Assembly: GCA_018433595.1 (NCBI GenBank)
Contig: JAHDQY010000022.1
Span: 78,326 to 142,325 of the forward strand
Source: Synergistales bacterium
GTDB taxonomy: Bacteria > Synergistota > Synergistia > Synergistales > Aminithiophilaceae
Length of the DNA: 64,000 nt
Reading direction: 5' to 3'
Below the pieces are notes generated by a model. The model ran no database searches. It was given only the letters and a program-made list of their open reading frames with translations, and was not told the DNA's origin. Shown in pieces: positions 1-8,438 of this stretch; positions within the stretch are counted from its first letter, which is position 1, and each line of letters begins with the position of its first letter. The position numbers and the translations under genes are program-made.

Positions 1-1
1 C

Positions 2-367
2 GCCCGCCAGATGGGGCTGGTGAAGATGGATATCAAGGCGACGGTTCTCGGTACCAACGTCATCGGCGGGGTCCTTTTCGGCCTCGGCTGGGGGGTTCTC
101 GGCTACTGTCCCGGCACGGCCGCCGGAGCCCTGGGAGAGGGGCGTCTCGACGCCCTCTGGGGCATGGCGGGCATGACCGTCGGGGCCATGATCTACGCTG
201 AAATCTATCCGTTCATGTCCCGGGGCCTCTTTGCCGCGGGCAACTTCGGGAAGGTCTCTCTCTTCGGCGATGTGGGCCTGGGCGATTTCCTCTGGCTCGG
301 GCTCTCTCTGGTCCTCGGTCTGGGGTTATTGCGCCGCCTTGAGCTTCTCGAAAGGGTGAAACGTTAG
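2..367 (+). CDS. YeeE/YedE-family (thiosulfate/sulfur transport) membrane protein, C-terminal part
   Basis: The reading frame is open from the window edge, so the true start lies outside; the first ATG inside is at 11. It is a hydrophobic protein with the glycine-rich segment GYCPGTAAGA and several membrane helices, which is the conserved cysteine-bearing core of YeeE/YedE proteins. That family includes thiosulfate and sulfur-species permeases. The visible length fits the second half-size subunit of split YeeE pairs, so a partner gene would be expected upstream. A clear terminator follows, so this ends its transcription unit. The substrate is inferred from the family only. Confidence 0.75.
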   Translation, partial: ARQMGLVKMDIKATVLGTNVIGGVLFGLGWGVLGYCPGTAAGALGEGRLDALWGMAGMTVGAMIYAEIYPFMSRGLFAAGNFGKVSLFGDVGLGDFLWLGLSLVLGLGLLRRLELLERVKR

Positions 368-384
368 CATCTCCCCTTGCCGGT

Positions 385-418
385 AAGGGGTCGGCCTTTC
401 AGGTCGACCCCTTTTTTG
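385..418 (+). terminator. Rho-independent terminator after the YeeE-like gene
   Basis: The arms AAGGGGTCG and CGACCCCTT can pair around a short loop that itself has a CCT/AGG pair, followed by a run of six T. It lies 17 bases after the YeeE stop codon and before cobB. Confidence 0.85.
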
Positions 419-455
419 TTAAACTGGTAGCAGGGAGAAGGGGAGGGAGGAGCTC

Positions 456-1187
456 GTGAGGGATTTGACGGCTCTGACGGAACGGATCGAAGCGGCCCGC
501 AGGATCGTGGTCTTCACCGGTGCCGGGATGAGCACCGAATCGGGTCTCGCCGACTTCCGCTCCTCTCGGGGGCACTGGAAGAGATACGATCCTCTGGCGA
601 TGGCCTCCGTCGAGGCCCTGCAGAGCGGTTCTCACGCCTTCTACGACTTCTACCGGATGCGCATCGAGGCCCTTCAGGGCGTGGCGCCCAACCGGGGCCA
701 CCGGGTCCTGGCCCGCTGGGAGGAGGAAGGGCGCCTTCTGGCCGTCGTCACCCAGAACGTCGACCGCCTGCACCAGACGGCGGGTTCGCGGAACGTCATC
801 GAACTTCACGGCAACCTGAGAGAGGTCTTCTGCACAGGCTGCGGCCGGAGGGAGCCGTCGACGCTTCTTTTGGAGCGGACCGACTGTCCTTCCTGCGGCG
901 GCAGGCTGAGGCCCGCCGTTGTCCTCTTCGGCGAACTCCTCCCCGAGGGGGCCTTTGCAGAAGCCGAGCGGCTGACCGAGGCGTGCGATCTCTTCCTCGT
1001 CCTCGGCTCGTCGCTTACGGTCTCTCCGGCCAACGCCTTTCCCGCTCTGGCGAAAGCGAGCGGAGCCTCGCTGATCATCGTCAACAAGGGAGGGACCCCT
1101 TACGACGGAAGGGCCGATTGGGTCATCGACGGGGCCATCGGAGAGACGCTGGCCGATGTCGATGAGCAGCTGTCGCGGCAGGGCTGA
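456..1187 (+). CDS. cobB: NAD-dependent protein deacylase, SIR2/CobB family
   Basis: This cytoplasmic enzyme removes acyl groups from protein lysines using NAD+. Visible motifs are the NAD-binding GAGMSTESG (residues 22-30), ADFR (32-35; most relatives have PDFR), TQNVDRLH (99-106), the catalytic histidine in ELHG (H118), and a four-cysteine zinc site at C126, C129, C144 and C147. Y66 and R69 form the YxxR pair that family studies link to desuccinylase/desmalonylase activity, so it may act on acidic acyl groups. The 243-residue length is typical of bacterial class III sirtuins. The start is the GTG at 456, just after a GGGAGGGAGGAG Shine-Dalgarno stretch. Confidence 0.93.
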   Translation: MRDLTALTERIEAARRIVVFTGAGMSTESGLADFRSSRGHWKRYDPLAMASVEALQSGSHAFYDFYRMRIEALQGVAPNRGHRVLARWEEEGRLLAVVTQNVDRLHQTAGSRNVIELHGNLREVFCTGCGRREPSTLLLERTDCPSCGGRLRPAVVLFGELLPEGAFAEAERLTEACDLFLVLGSSLTVSPANAFPALAKASGASLIIVNKGGTPYDGRADWVIDGAIGETLADVDEQLSRQG

Positions 1188-1240
1188 AGGAGAGCGTCAC
1201 CTTGAGCGGGCCGGGAAAACCGGTGACGGAGGGATGTCCG

Positions 1241-1501
1241 ATGGAACAGGGCGAGATCTGGAGGTTGAAGAAGGGAATCGAGGATTTCGGGCAGAATCTC
1301 GAAAAAGTGTTGCTTCAAAGTGACGAGAGTCTCAAAAATCACAATCTCTCGCTGAGAGAGATCAAGGAGCAGCTGGGCCGTCTTCGGGAGGCCCAGGGAG
1401 TGATTTTTGGACGCCTGGATCAGCTGGAGCGGCGGCTGAGCTACCTTGAGAAGCCTGACGAAACGCTCCCCCTCGTCGAGCGGGAGGAAGATCGGCGCTG
1501 A
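1241..1501 (+). CDS. Small coiled-coil protein, unknown function
   Basis: I do not recognise this 86-residue protein. It is charged and heptad-like through residues 20-70 (repeats of L, I and E/K/R), which predicts a coiled coil, and it has no signal peptide or membrane segment. I chose the ATG at 1241 because GGAGGG at 1228-1233 sits 7 bases upstream. An in-frame TTG at 1202 also has a ribosome site and would add 13 unconserved-looking residues. It lies just after cobB and before a strong hairpin, so it may share the cobB transcript. Confidence 0.6.
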   Translation: MEQGEIWRLKKGIEDFGQNLEKVLLQSDESLKNHNLSLREIKEQLGRLREAQGVIFGRLDQLERRLSYLEKPDETLPLVEREEDRR

Positions 1502-1532
1502 GCCGGGCTTTTCCCGCCCCGCCGAAAAGACA

Positions 1533-1566
1533 AGGGCCGAGGCGATTGCGCCTCGGCCCTGATTTT
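1533..1566. terminator. Strong hairpin terminator between a + gene and the - strand tRNA-Glu
   Basis: AGGGCCGAGGCG and CGCCTCGGCCCT form a perfect 12-bp stem with a 4-base loop. It is followed on the + side by GATTTTAT and on the - side by TTGTCTTTT, so it can terminate both converging transcripts. Confidence 0.8.
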
Positions 1567-1570
1567 ATGC

Positions 1571-1646
1571 TGGCAGTCCCTAGGGGATTCGAACCCCTGT
1601 CGACGGGCTGAGAACCCGATATCCTAGACCGCTAGACGAAGGGACC
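1571..1646 (-). tRNA. tRNA-Glu (anticodon CTC)
   Basis: The reverse complement folds into a full cloverleaf. The acceptor stem is GGTCCCT/AGGGACT with a G1:T72 wobble, the anticodon loop is TTCTCAG (anticodon CTC), and the T arm carries GGTTCGAATCC. The CCA end is encoded and the length is 76 bases. The closing pair of the anticodon stem appears to be a T:T mismatch. Confidence 0.95.
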
Positions 1647-1660
1647 GCACCGATAGCGGC

Positions 1661-1690
1661 ATTTTACGTCAGGAAGAAGTGCGCTGTAAA
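1661..1690 (-). promoter_or_regulatory. Sigma-70-type promoter for tRNA-Glu
   Basis: On the minus strand TTTACA, an 18-base spacer and TAAAAT end 14 bases before the first base of tRNA-Glu, placing the transcription start only a few bases upstream of the tRNA. Confidence 0.6.
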
Positions 1691-1807
1691 GAGGGGGTCT
1701 CTTTCGAATCATGGATCCGGAGGCAGGCTTTGCTCACCGGGGTCAGCGAACGCGTCCGATGCCCTCCCGCTCCGCCTCGGTCGATCTCTCGGGCCGCTGA
1801 TCGGGCC

Positions 1808-3115
1808 TTATCCCGAGGTCACCATCATGCGGGGCAGGAAGAGGACGATGTCAGGGAAAAGGGTCAGCAGGACGGTGATGGCCAGAAGGAGGATGAAGAA
1901 AGGCAGCGATGCCCTGGCGATGGAGCCGATATCCCTGTCGGTGAGGCCGTTGATGACGAAGAGGTTGAATCCCACGGGAGGCGTGATCTGGGCCACCTGG
2001 ATCATGATGACCAGGTAGATGCCGAACCAGAGAGGATCGAACCCGGCGAGCTGGATCAGGGGCAGGGAGATGGGGAGGCTCATGACGATCATGGAGAATC
2101 CGTCGAGCAGGCAGCCCATCAGGAGGTACATGACCGAGAGGATGGTGATGAGGAGGTAGGGGGAGAGCCCCAGGGTGCCGATCCAGGACGTCAGGGCCCC
2201 AGGGATGCCCAGGTAGCCCACGGCTACGGAGAGGAAGGCGGCGCCGCAGACGATCCACATGATCATGCAGGAGGTTTTGACGGTTCCCATGAGGGCCTCC
2301 TTGAAGGTGGCGAAGGTGAGGCTCCTGCTCAGGCCGGCGAAGAAGAGGGCGCCGAGCACGCCGACGGCGGCGGCTTCAGTGGGAGTGGCCCATCCGGCGT
2401 AGATGCTGCCCAGGACCAGGGTCACGAGGATGACGACGGGGGCGAGGAGGGGAATGGCCCGGATTCTGTCGCCCCAGGTGTAGGAACGGTCTCCTCGGGG
2501 GGCGTATTCGGGGTGCCGGGCGCATCGAGCCATGACATAGACGCTGAAGGCGAAGGCGATGATGAAGCCCGGGATGAAGCCGGCCACGAAGAGCTTCCCG
2601 ATGCTCACGTCAGCCGTGATGCCGTAGACGAGCATCATCATGCTCGGGGGGATGAGGAAGCCCAGCGTTCCCGATCCGGCCAGGGAGCCGAGACAGAGCC
2701 CCATGTGGTAGTTGCGCCGCTCGTATTCCGGCAGGGTGATCTTCCCCACCGTGGCGGTGGTGGCCGCCGAGGAGCCGCTGACGGCGGCGAAGAGAGTGCT
2801 GGCGAAGATGTTGACGTGGATGAGCCTGCCGGGAATGTTGTCCATCCAGGGAGAGAGGCCGTTGAAGAGGTTCTCCGATATCTTGCTCCGGAAGAGAAGC
2901 TCGCCCATGAAGATGAAGAGGGGGAGGGCCATCATGGTGGAGCTGCTGGTGTTGTTCCAGAGGATGTTCGAGAGGATTGTCAGGGCGGGGACGTCCATGA
3001 AGAAGGTGAAGCCTCCCAGCGCGACAACGGCCAGGGCCACTCCGATCCAGAGCGAGCTGCCGAGGCACAGGGCAAGAAGCCCCGTAAGGGTCATTGAAAC
3101 GGCAATGAGGTTCAT
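1808..3115 (-). CDS. dctM: TRAP transporter large permease subunit (DctM family)
   Basis: This is the ion-coupled channel subunit of a tripartite ATP-independent periplasmic transporter. It has about twelve hydrophobic segments along roughly 435 residues, with family-like stretches such as FIFMGELL, SGSSAATTATVG and GFLIPPSMMM. The start is the ATG at 3115, because AAGGAGG lies 7 bases upstream of it; an earlier in-frame GTG at 3121 would leave only one base after that site. It is the last gene of the dctP-dctQ-dctM cluster. No convincing terminator follows. The substrate cannot be told from the permease; organic and amino acids are usual for this family. Confidence 0.93.
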   Translation of the reverse strand: MNLIAVSMTLTGLLALCLGSSLWIGVALAVVALGGFTFFMDVPALTILSNILWNNTSSSTMMALPLFIFMGELLFRSKISENLFNGLSPWMDNIPGRLIHVNIFASTLFAAVSGSSAATTATVGKITLPEYERRNYHMGLCLGSLAGSGTLGFLIPPSMMMLVYGITADVSIGKLFVAGFIPGFIIAFAFSVYVMARCARHPEYAPRGDRSYTWGDRIRAIPLLAPVVILVTLVLGSIYAGWATPTEAAAVGVLGALFFAGLSRSLTFATFKEALMGTVKTSCMIMWIVCGAAFLSVAVGYLGIPGALTSWIGTLGLSPYLLITILSVMYLLMGCLLDGFSMIVMSLPISLPLIQLAGFDPLWFGIYLVIMIQVAQITPPVGFNLFVINGLTDRDIGSIARASLPFFILLLAITVLLTLFPDIVLFLPRMMVTSG

Positions 3116-3152
3116 CGTCACGACCTCCTTGTCATCGTGTTCTCTCCATCGG

Positions 3153-3689
3153 TCAGCGTCCCAGGACGGCGGATTCGCCCTCTCCGCCCTCGTCGGGGTT
3201 GTCTGACATGAAATTCCCGAGGCTCATCAGGAATTCCGCCCCGAATTGAAGGGCGAAGATGAACGACCCGAGAGGGAGAAAGAACTGGGGTATGGCCAGG
3301 TAGGTTTCGGATATCTGCATGGAGCGGCTTCCGTAGACGACGGAATCCCAGAAGAAGAGGGACGTGGTCCAGACCATGAGAAGGGCGAAGATGAAGCCCG
3401 CCAGGGAGCAGATCATATCGAGAAGGATTCGTCTTTTGCCGTGCAGGGCGACATGGAGGAAGGTCATGCGGATGTGCCCCTTCTCCTTGAGGGTGTAACC
3501 CAGGGCCAGGAAGGTGATTCCCGCCATCAGGTAGCCCGTGTATTCCTCGGTGATGTAGAGGGTCTTGGAAAAAAGCGTCCGCAAGAGGATCTCCAAAACC
3601 ACCAGCAAGGTCCCCAGGCAGATGCCGATGCCGGAGAGAATGCCGCCCAGGGAGGATATCCGGTCGCTGAAACGGAGCAGCTTTTTCAT
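3153..3689 (-). CDS. dctQ: TRAP transporter small permease subunit (DctQ family)
   Basis: This four-helix membrane protein bridges the binding protein and the large permease. The helices and the charged N-terminus MKKLLRFSDRIS fit DctQ, as does the length near 178 residues. I chose the ATG at 3689 because an AAAAGGA ribosome site is about 9 bases upstream; the ATG at 3698 directly abuts that site. It lies between dctP and dctM on the same strand, with a hairpin in the gap after dctP that would lower its expression relative to the binding protein. Confidence 0.88.
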   Translation of the reverse strand: MKKLLRFSDRISSLGGILSGIGICLGTLLVVLEILLRTLFSKTLYITEEYTGYLMAGITFLALGYTLKEKGHIRMTFLHVALHGKRRILLDMICSLAGFIFALLMVWTTSLFFWDSVVYGSRSMQISETYLAIPQFFLPLGSFIFALQFGAEFLMSLGNFMSDNPDEGGEGESAVLGR

Positions 3690-3742
3690 CGATCTCATCC
3701 TTTTCTGCCGTTGCGTCAGGTTCGGCCCGTTAAGAGAGGAAA

Positions 3743-3774
3743 ATGCCGGAACGAAGGAGGGGGCGTTCCGGCAT
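3743..3774 (-). terminator. Attenuator-like hairpin between dctP and dctQ
   Basis: ATGCCGGAACG and CGTTCCGGCAT make an 11-bp stem with a 10-base loop, followed on the minus strand by TTTTCCTCTCTT. The T run is short, so termination is probably partial. That would give more binding protein than permease. Confidence 0.6.
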
Positions 3775-3796
3775 GGCTTTTGCGAAGAAGGTCCCG

Positions 3797-4801
3797 CTAC
3801 TTTTTCCGACCGACGCTTTCGAGGAACTCGTTGTAGATGGTCTTCGCCTCTTCCGGAGCCTCCTTGTACCAGGCGGCGCGGATGTCCTCGGTGACCTGGG
3901 TGAGTTCGTTCATGAATTCCTCCGAAACGGCGCTGCTGATGATGCCGTTTTCGTTGCAGGTACGCTCCATCTCCATGTCAAGCTCGGCGACACGGGTCCA
4001 CATGATCTCTTCCATCTCCTGGCCGATGGAGACGAGGGCTTTCTGGATCTCGGGCGTCAGCTTGTCGAATTCCTTGAGGTTCACCGTCACCATGTCCTGG
4101 GCCATGGTGACGTTGAAACGGCTGAAGTACTTGAGGACTTCCCAGAATTTGCCGTCTACGCCGGTGGGCGAGGAGGTGAGGACGGAGTCGATAAGGCCGG
4201 TGGCGAGAGAGGAGTAGACTTCGCTGAAAGGAAGGGGGTAAGGGGTGGCGCCTGTGGCCTCCATGACCAGGGCGCCGTTCTTGTCGTAGGTCCTGGTCTT
4301 GAGCCCCTTCATGTCGGCGACGGAGAGGACTTCGCCCTTGGACCAGAGCCCTGCGGCGGGCCAGGGGGCCATGTAGAGGATCTTCTGGCGCCACTTTTTC
4401 TCCAGGATCTTGTCGAAGTGGGGCCGGGCGATTTTCGAGAGCGTCTGTCCCTCTTCGAAAGAGCGGACCAGAAAGGGGAGGGTGACGATGCTGAGGACGG
4501 GCTCGTCTCCGGCCACGCCGCTGATGAGCATGTCCGATACGGGCAGGAGGCCGTCACGGATGGCCTTCAGGAGTTCCGGTCCCTTGAAGCCCAAGGCGCC
4601 TCCGGTCTGGACCATGAGGTTCATCTGGCCTCCGGTGGCTTCCTTGACCTTCCTGGCGAATTCCTCCAGTCCGATGCTTTGATGGTTGTTGGGGGGCCAT
4701 ACGGAATTGGCGTTCCACTGGTAGGTTTCGGCTGAAGCGGCAGCAATGCAGCAGACGGTCATAAGAAAGACTGCAAGCAATACGGGCAATGTCTTTTTCA
4801 T
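3797..4801 (-). CDS. dctP: TRAP transporter periplasmic solute-binding protein (DctP family)
   Basis: This protein captures the solute in the periplasm and delivers it to the DctQM permease. It has a signal peptide (MKKTLPVLLAVFLMTV, then an AASA|E-type cleavage region near residue 24) and then a 310-residue mature domain. The mature part has the family features WPPNNHQ near the start and PLPFSEVYSSLATGLID, the segment that normally includes the substrate-facing region. GAGGAGG lies 8 bases before the ATG. As the first gene of the operon it is followed by a partial terminator. The substrate is undetermined; no strictly diagnostic residues were recognised by eye. Confidence 0.92.
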   Translation of the reverse strand: MKKTLPVLLAVFLMTVCCIAAASAETYQWNANSVWPPNNHQSIGLEEFARKVKEATGGQMNLMVQTGGALGFKGPELLKAIRDGLLPVSDMLISGVAGDEPVLSIVTLPFLVRSFEEGQTLSKIARPHFDKILEKKWRQKILYMAPWPAAGLWSKGEVLSVADMKGLKTRTYDKNGALVMEATGATPYPLPFSEVYSSLATGLIDSVLTSSPTGVDGKFWEVLKYFSRFNVTMAQDMVTVNLKEFDKLTPEIQKALVSIGQEMEEIMWTRVAELDMEMERTCNENGIISSAVSEEFMNELTQVTEDIRAAWYKEAPEEAKTIYNEFLESVGRKK

Positions 4802-5203
4802 GAAGGCATCCTCCTCACCATTGTGAATGTGACGCTGGAAAATGTCTCATGCGCGACGCTGGGGAACCCCTCCTTATGTCGACAGCCTGAAATCCCCTTC
4901 AGTTCATCTTATCATAAAGAAACAAAGGCGAACATGCCAGGATTATTGATGTTTTCTAAAAGGCGTGGGGCCGGGCGAACGGCTGCTGCGCAAAATGGTT
5001 GCAGTTCAAAGACGAGGTGATGTATGGTGATTTCCGGGGGCTTGTCCGTTTCGGAGGGCAGGGGCGTCGTCAATCCTCTTCAAGAAATCTGTCGGAAGGA
5101 ACGGCTTTCGTGGTAAAGTCTGGCATAGGGCCGGGGTTTTCTCACGGGGAGGTGGACTTTCAGCGTCCTTGGGGCGCTGTCTCCGCCGGAAAGGAGGCGC
5201 GCC
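4802..5203. promoter_or_regulatory. 402-base divergent intergenic region
   Basis: This holds the upstream regions of the dctP operon (minus) and of the CoA-binding gene (plus). I see no convincing gene. Weak sigma-70 candidates are TTGCAG-18-TATGGT at 4999-5028 and an extended -10 (TGGTAAAGT) at 5111-5119 on +. On - there is a TATGAT/TAAGAT-type -10 around 4908-4920 without a good -35. Two short open frames here lack ribosome sites. Confidence 0.35.
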
Positions 5204-5629
5204 GTGGCGTTGTCCTTTAATGACATACGAGAGCGTTTTGTCTGTACACCGTCTACGGTAGCCGTCGTCGGAGCCTCGCCCAAGAGGGAGAGGCCCGTCT
5301 ACGGGGTGATGGGCTACCTCCAAGGCCAGGGCTTTCGCCTTATCCCCGTCAATCCCGCCTACGCCGGTCAGGAGATTTTGGGAGAACGCTGTCTGGGCGG
5401 GCCGGAGGATCTGAAGGGACCCGTCGACATCGTGGCCCTTTTCATCGATGCCCGCCATCAGGAGGAAGCTCTGGCCGCGCTGATGGCCCTTGCCCCCAGG
5501 CCCATCGTCTGGTTTCAGCCCGGGGCGGAGAACGGCGACGGCGAAAGACGTCTCAGGGCGGAGGGATTTGAAGTCGTCAGCGGCCTCTGCCTGATGCAGG
5601 TTCATCGCAGCTCCTGCCGTAGAGGGTGA
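5204..5629 (+). CDS. CoA-binding domain protein (YccU-like)
   Basis: This 141-residue protein is a single Rossmann-type CoA_binding_2 domain. VAVVGASPKRERPVYGV near residues 19-35 is the nucleotide-binding turn, followed by IPVNP, then VDIVALFIDA and a late segment PIVWFQPGAENGD, all in the family order. The start is the GTG at 5204, with AAAGGAGG 6 bases upstream. Relatives bind CoA or acyl-CoA but their physiological role is mostly unassigned. The next gene starts about 30 bases after the stop, so they are probably cotranscribed. Confidence 0.85.
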   Translation: MALSFNDIRERFVCTPSTVAVVGASPKRERPVYGVMGYLQGQGFRLIPVNPAYAGQEILGERCLGGPEDLKGPVDIVALFIDARHQEEALAALMALAPRPIVWFQPGAENGDGERRLRAEGFEVVSGLCLMQVHRSSCRRG

Positions 5630-5661
5630 CGGTGGCGGAATTCTTAAGGAGGAAAGACGGA

Positions 5662-6111
5662 GTGGAAAGACGTAAGGGATCGATCGTGGCCGTGTGCACT
5701 TCCAAGACAAAGGGAACTCCCAAGGAAGACGTCGGCGAGGGATTCCTCGTCGTTGAAACGGGACTTGAAGGCGATGCTCATGCGGGTTTCGCCCATCGCC
5801 AGGTGAGTCTCCTCGCCCTTGAGGACATCGAGGCCGCGGCGGTTAAGCTCCCGGGCCTGAGACCCGGGAGCTTCGCCGAGAACCTGACCCTAAGCGGGCT
5901 TGATCTTGCCGACGTCGCTATCGGTGACAGGTTCCAAGCAGGCGAGGCGCTGCTGGAGATCTCCCAGATCGGCAAGACCTGCCACACGAAGTGCGAGATC
6001 TATCACAAGACAGGCGACTGCATCATGCCGCGGAAGGGGATTTTCTGCCGTGTCATCGAGGGCGGACGGATCCGTCGGGGCGACGCCGTCGAACGGCTGC
6101 CCCGCTCCTGA
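5662..6111 (+). CDS. MOSC domain protein (molybdenum cofactor sulfurase C-terminal type)
   Basis: This is a 149-residue stand-alone MOSC domain, a beta-barrel fold that handles sulfur or molybdenum-cofactor ligands. The pattern GLEGDAHAG, then RQVSLL, then GSFAENL, and a cysteine-rich end (TCHTKCEIYHKTGDC) fit small bacterial MOSC proteins. I chose the GTG at 5662 because AAGGAGG ends 9 bases upstream; an in-frame GTG at 5626 overlaps the previous gene and has no such site. An 11-bp perfect inverted repeat lies inside the gene at 5845-5873. The exact substrate is unknown. Confidence 0.85.
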   Translation: MERRKGSIVAVCTSKTKGTPKEDVGEGFLVVETGLEGDAHAGFAHRQVSLLALEDIEAAAVKLPGLRPGSFAENLTLSGLDLADVAIGDRFQAGEALLEISQIGKTCHTKCEIYHKTGDCIMPRKGIFCRVIEGGRIRRGDAVERLPRS

Positions 6112-6130
6112 AGGATTCCGTGCTCTTTTG

Positions 6131-6538
6131 ATGGCCCGGCTTTTCCTTTCACGCCAGCGGGTCCGTTATGCCGAGACGGACCAGATGGGCGTCGTCTACC
6201 ATGCCAACTATCTTGTCTGGTTCGAGGCCGCCCGCGGCGAATTCTGTCGTGATCTGGGGGTTTCCGTCCCGGCCATGGAGGCCTCGGGAGTGATGCTTCC
6301 CGTCGTGGAGGCTCGCTGCCGCTACAAGCGCTCGGCCAGGTACGACGACCTGATCCGGGTCGAGACGGTTCTCGCGGAGCTGAAGAGTCACAGCCTGACC
6401 TTCCGCTATCGCGCCCTTCGCGATGATGACGGGGCCCTTCTCGTCGAAGGGACGACCCGCCACGGTTTTTGTGACCGCCAGGGCCGGCTGATTCGCTGCC
6501 CCGAGGCCTATCAGGCTCTTTTCGAGTCCTGCCTGTAG
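6131..6538 (+). CDS. YbgC/FadM-type acyl-CoA thioesterase
   Basis: This 135-residue hotdog-fold enzyme would hydrolyse acyl-CoA thioesters. The motif RYAETDQMGVVYHANYLVW near residues 12-30 carries the conserved D and HxNY pattern of the 4HBT family. The ATG at 6131 begins right at the conserved N-terminus; its ribosome site is weak. It stands between the MOSC gene and iorA. Together with the CoA-binding protein and iorAB, which makes acyl-CoA products, it may handle aryl- or branched acyl-CoA, but this link is inferred from position only. Confidence 0.85.
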   Translation: MARLFLSRQRVRYAETDQMGVVYHANYLVWFEAARGEFCRDLGVSVPAMEASGVMLPVVEARCRYKRSARYDDLIRVETVLAELKSHSLTFRYRALRDDDGALLVEGTTRHGFCDRQGRLIRCPEAYQALFESCL

Positions 6539-6575
6539 TCTTCACCAGTCTGAAGTCTGTGGAGAGGAGTGTTCC

Positions 6576-8435
6576 ATGTTGAGCAAACGCCAGATTCTCC
6601 TGGGCAACGAGGCGATCGCCCGGGGGATCGTAGAGTCCGGATGCGCCGTCGCGACGGCCTATCCGGGGACGCCGTCCTCGGAGATTCTGCCTGCTGTCGC
6701 CGCCTACGCCGACGAACTGGGGACGAAGACGGCCGTCGAATGGGGGATCAACGAGAAGGTGGCCTTCGAGGTGGCCGTGGCGGCCTCCTTCGCCGGGCAG
6801 CGGGCCTGTGCCGTCATGAAGCAGGTCGGGATGAACGTCGCCGCCGACGGTATCATGAGCGTCGCCCAGTTCGATATGGCCGGCGGCTTCCTTCTCGTCG
6901 TCGCCGACGATCCCGGGCCTCACAGCTCTCAGACAGAGCAGGATACGCGCTTTTTCTCCATGTTCGCCAAGCTCCCCTGTTTCGATCCCTCGTCGGCGGA
7001 GGAGGCGAAGCGCATGGTCTTCGACGCCTTCGATCTTTCCGAGCGGCACCGGATCATCGCCGTTCTCCGTCCCTCGGTGCGCGTCGATCACTGCCGCCAG
7101 GACGTGGAGCTGGGAGACGTCCTCGACGTGCCCAATCGGGCCGAGTTCAAGAAAGACCCCAAGCGCTGGGTCTGTCTGCCCGCCCATGTCCGGCTCTCCC
7201 ATCCCCGGCTCAACGCCAAGATCGACGCCATCGCCGAGGAGTTCGAGAGTGCCTTCGACAGCTACAATTACGAGGTTCCGGCCTCTTCGAAGCCGAAGCT
7301 GGCCGTCATCGCCGGCGGCGTCTCCTTTTCCATCGTCATGGATATCCTCAAGGCGATGGGGCGCACCGACGTGGCCGTTCTCAAGATCGGCACCCCCTTC
7401 CCCCTGCCCGTGAGGAAGGTCGAGGATTTCATCGCCCGCCACGACAACGTCCTCATGCTTGAAGAGACCTATCCCGTCATGGAGATGCAGCTTCCCGACC
7501 GGACGAAGATCAAGGGGCGCTGGAACGGTTTCGTCCCCCGCGCCGGGGAGCTGTTGCCGGAGATCATCGAGGGGCTCCTCTGCAGGGCTCTCGGCGAGGA
7601 ACGGCCCTCCCGCAGCGATGAGGCGCTGAAGGCGGCCCTGCAGGAGCTGAAGGTGACGCCCAAGCCGCCGGCCCTCTGTCCCGGCTGTCCCCACCGGGCC
7701 AGCTACTTCGCCATTCACAAGGCCCTTCCGGCGGCCATCCATCCCTCCGATATCGGCTGCTACACCCTGGGGATCAACCAGAAGATGGTCGATTCCGTCA
7801 TTTGCATGGGAGCCTCCGTCTCCCAGGGATCGGGCTTCTTCCTGGCCCATCACGTCGACGGCAAGGAACAGCCCGTCGTCTCCGCCATCGGAGACTCCAC
7901 CTTCTTCCACATGGGCGTTCCGGGTCTGATCAACGCCGTCTACAACCGCCATGCCTTCGTGCTGGCCATCCTCGACAACCGCCTGACGGCCATGACGGGC
8001 GGCCAGTCCCATCCCGGCATCGGAGAGAAGCTCCGCAAGGGCGATGAAGGCGTGGCCGTCGATATCGTCTCCCTCATCAAGGGGTGCGGCGTTCGGCACG
8101 TCGAGGTGATCCCCGCCTATGACGTCACCGCAGGGGCACAGGCCGTGAGGAAGGCCTGGCAGTTCGCCAGGGAGAACCGGACACCGTCGGTCGTCGTCTT
8201 CCGCCACCCCTGCATGCTGCTCCGCCCCAGACAGGATCGGATCAGCGTCACCGTCGACCGGGAAAAGTGCGTCGGCTGCCGCTATTGCATCACCAACTTC
8301 AACTGTCCCGGTCTCGTCTTCGACGACGAAGCCGGGAAGGCCCGCATCGACGAGCGCTTCTGCGTCTCCTGCGGCGTCTGCCGTTTCGTCTGCCCCCACG
8401 GGGCCATTGTCGCCGTCGGCGGAGAGGAGGCGTAA
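6576..8435 (+). CDS. iorA: Indolepyruvate:ferredoxin oxidoreductase, alpha subunit
   Basis: The enzyme oxidatively decarboxylates aryl 2-oxo acids from aromatic amino acids to aryl-acetyl-CoA and reduces ferredoxin, a key step in anaerobic peptide fermentation. The 619 residues carry the N-terminal pyrimidine-binding domain (TAYPGTPSSEI), CPGCPHRASYF near 368, the thiamine pyrophosphate site GDSTFFHMG near 439 with NRLTAMTGGQ after it, and a C-terminal ferredoxin domain. The cysteine motif CVGCRYC lies near 564 and CVSCGVCRFVCP near 596. The first cluster motif is irregular, with NFNCPG instead of a simple CxxxCP. The length is normal for IorA. iorB follows after 3 bases. Confidence 0.96.
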   Translation: MLSKRQILLGNEAIARGIVESGCAVATAYPGTPSSEILPAVAAYADELGTKTAVEWGINEKVAFEVAVAASFAGQRACAVMKQVGMNVAADGIMSVAQFDMAGGFLLVVADDPGPHSSQTEQDTRFFSMFAKLPCFDPSSAEEAKRMVFDAFDLSERHRIIAVLRPSVRVDHCRQDVELGDVLDVPNRAEFKKDPKRWVCLPAHVRLSHPRLNAKIDAIAEEFESAFDSYNYEVPASSKPKLAVIAGGVSFSIVMDILKAMGRTDVAVLKIGTPFPLPVRKVEDFIARHDNVLMLEETYPVMEMQLPDRTKIKGRWNGFVPRAGELLPEIIEGLLCRALGEERPSRSDEALKAALQELKVTPKPPALCPGCPHRASYFAIHKALPAAIHPSDIGCYTLGINQKMVDSVICMGASVSQGSGFFLAHHVDGKEQPVVSAIGDSTFFHMGVPGLINAVYNRHAFVLAILDNRLTAMTGGQSHPGIGEKLRKGDEGVAVDIVSLIKGCGVRHVEVIPAYDVTAGAQAVRKAWQFARENRTPSVVVFRHPCMLLRPRQDRISVTVDREKCVGCRYCITNFNCPGLVFDDEAGKARIDERFCVSCGVCRFVCPHGAIVAVGGEEA

Positions 8436-8438
8436 GCG

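Noticed and set aside
1679..3097. 472-codon open frame on the plus strand over the TRAP genes
   Set aside because: It is extremely Glu/Gly/His-rich, typical of an antisense frame to a membrane protein gene.
4823..5220. Two short plus-strand frames in the dctP/CoA-binding gap
   Set aside because: They have no ribosome sites, poor composition and no motifs; treated as intergenic.
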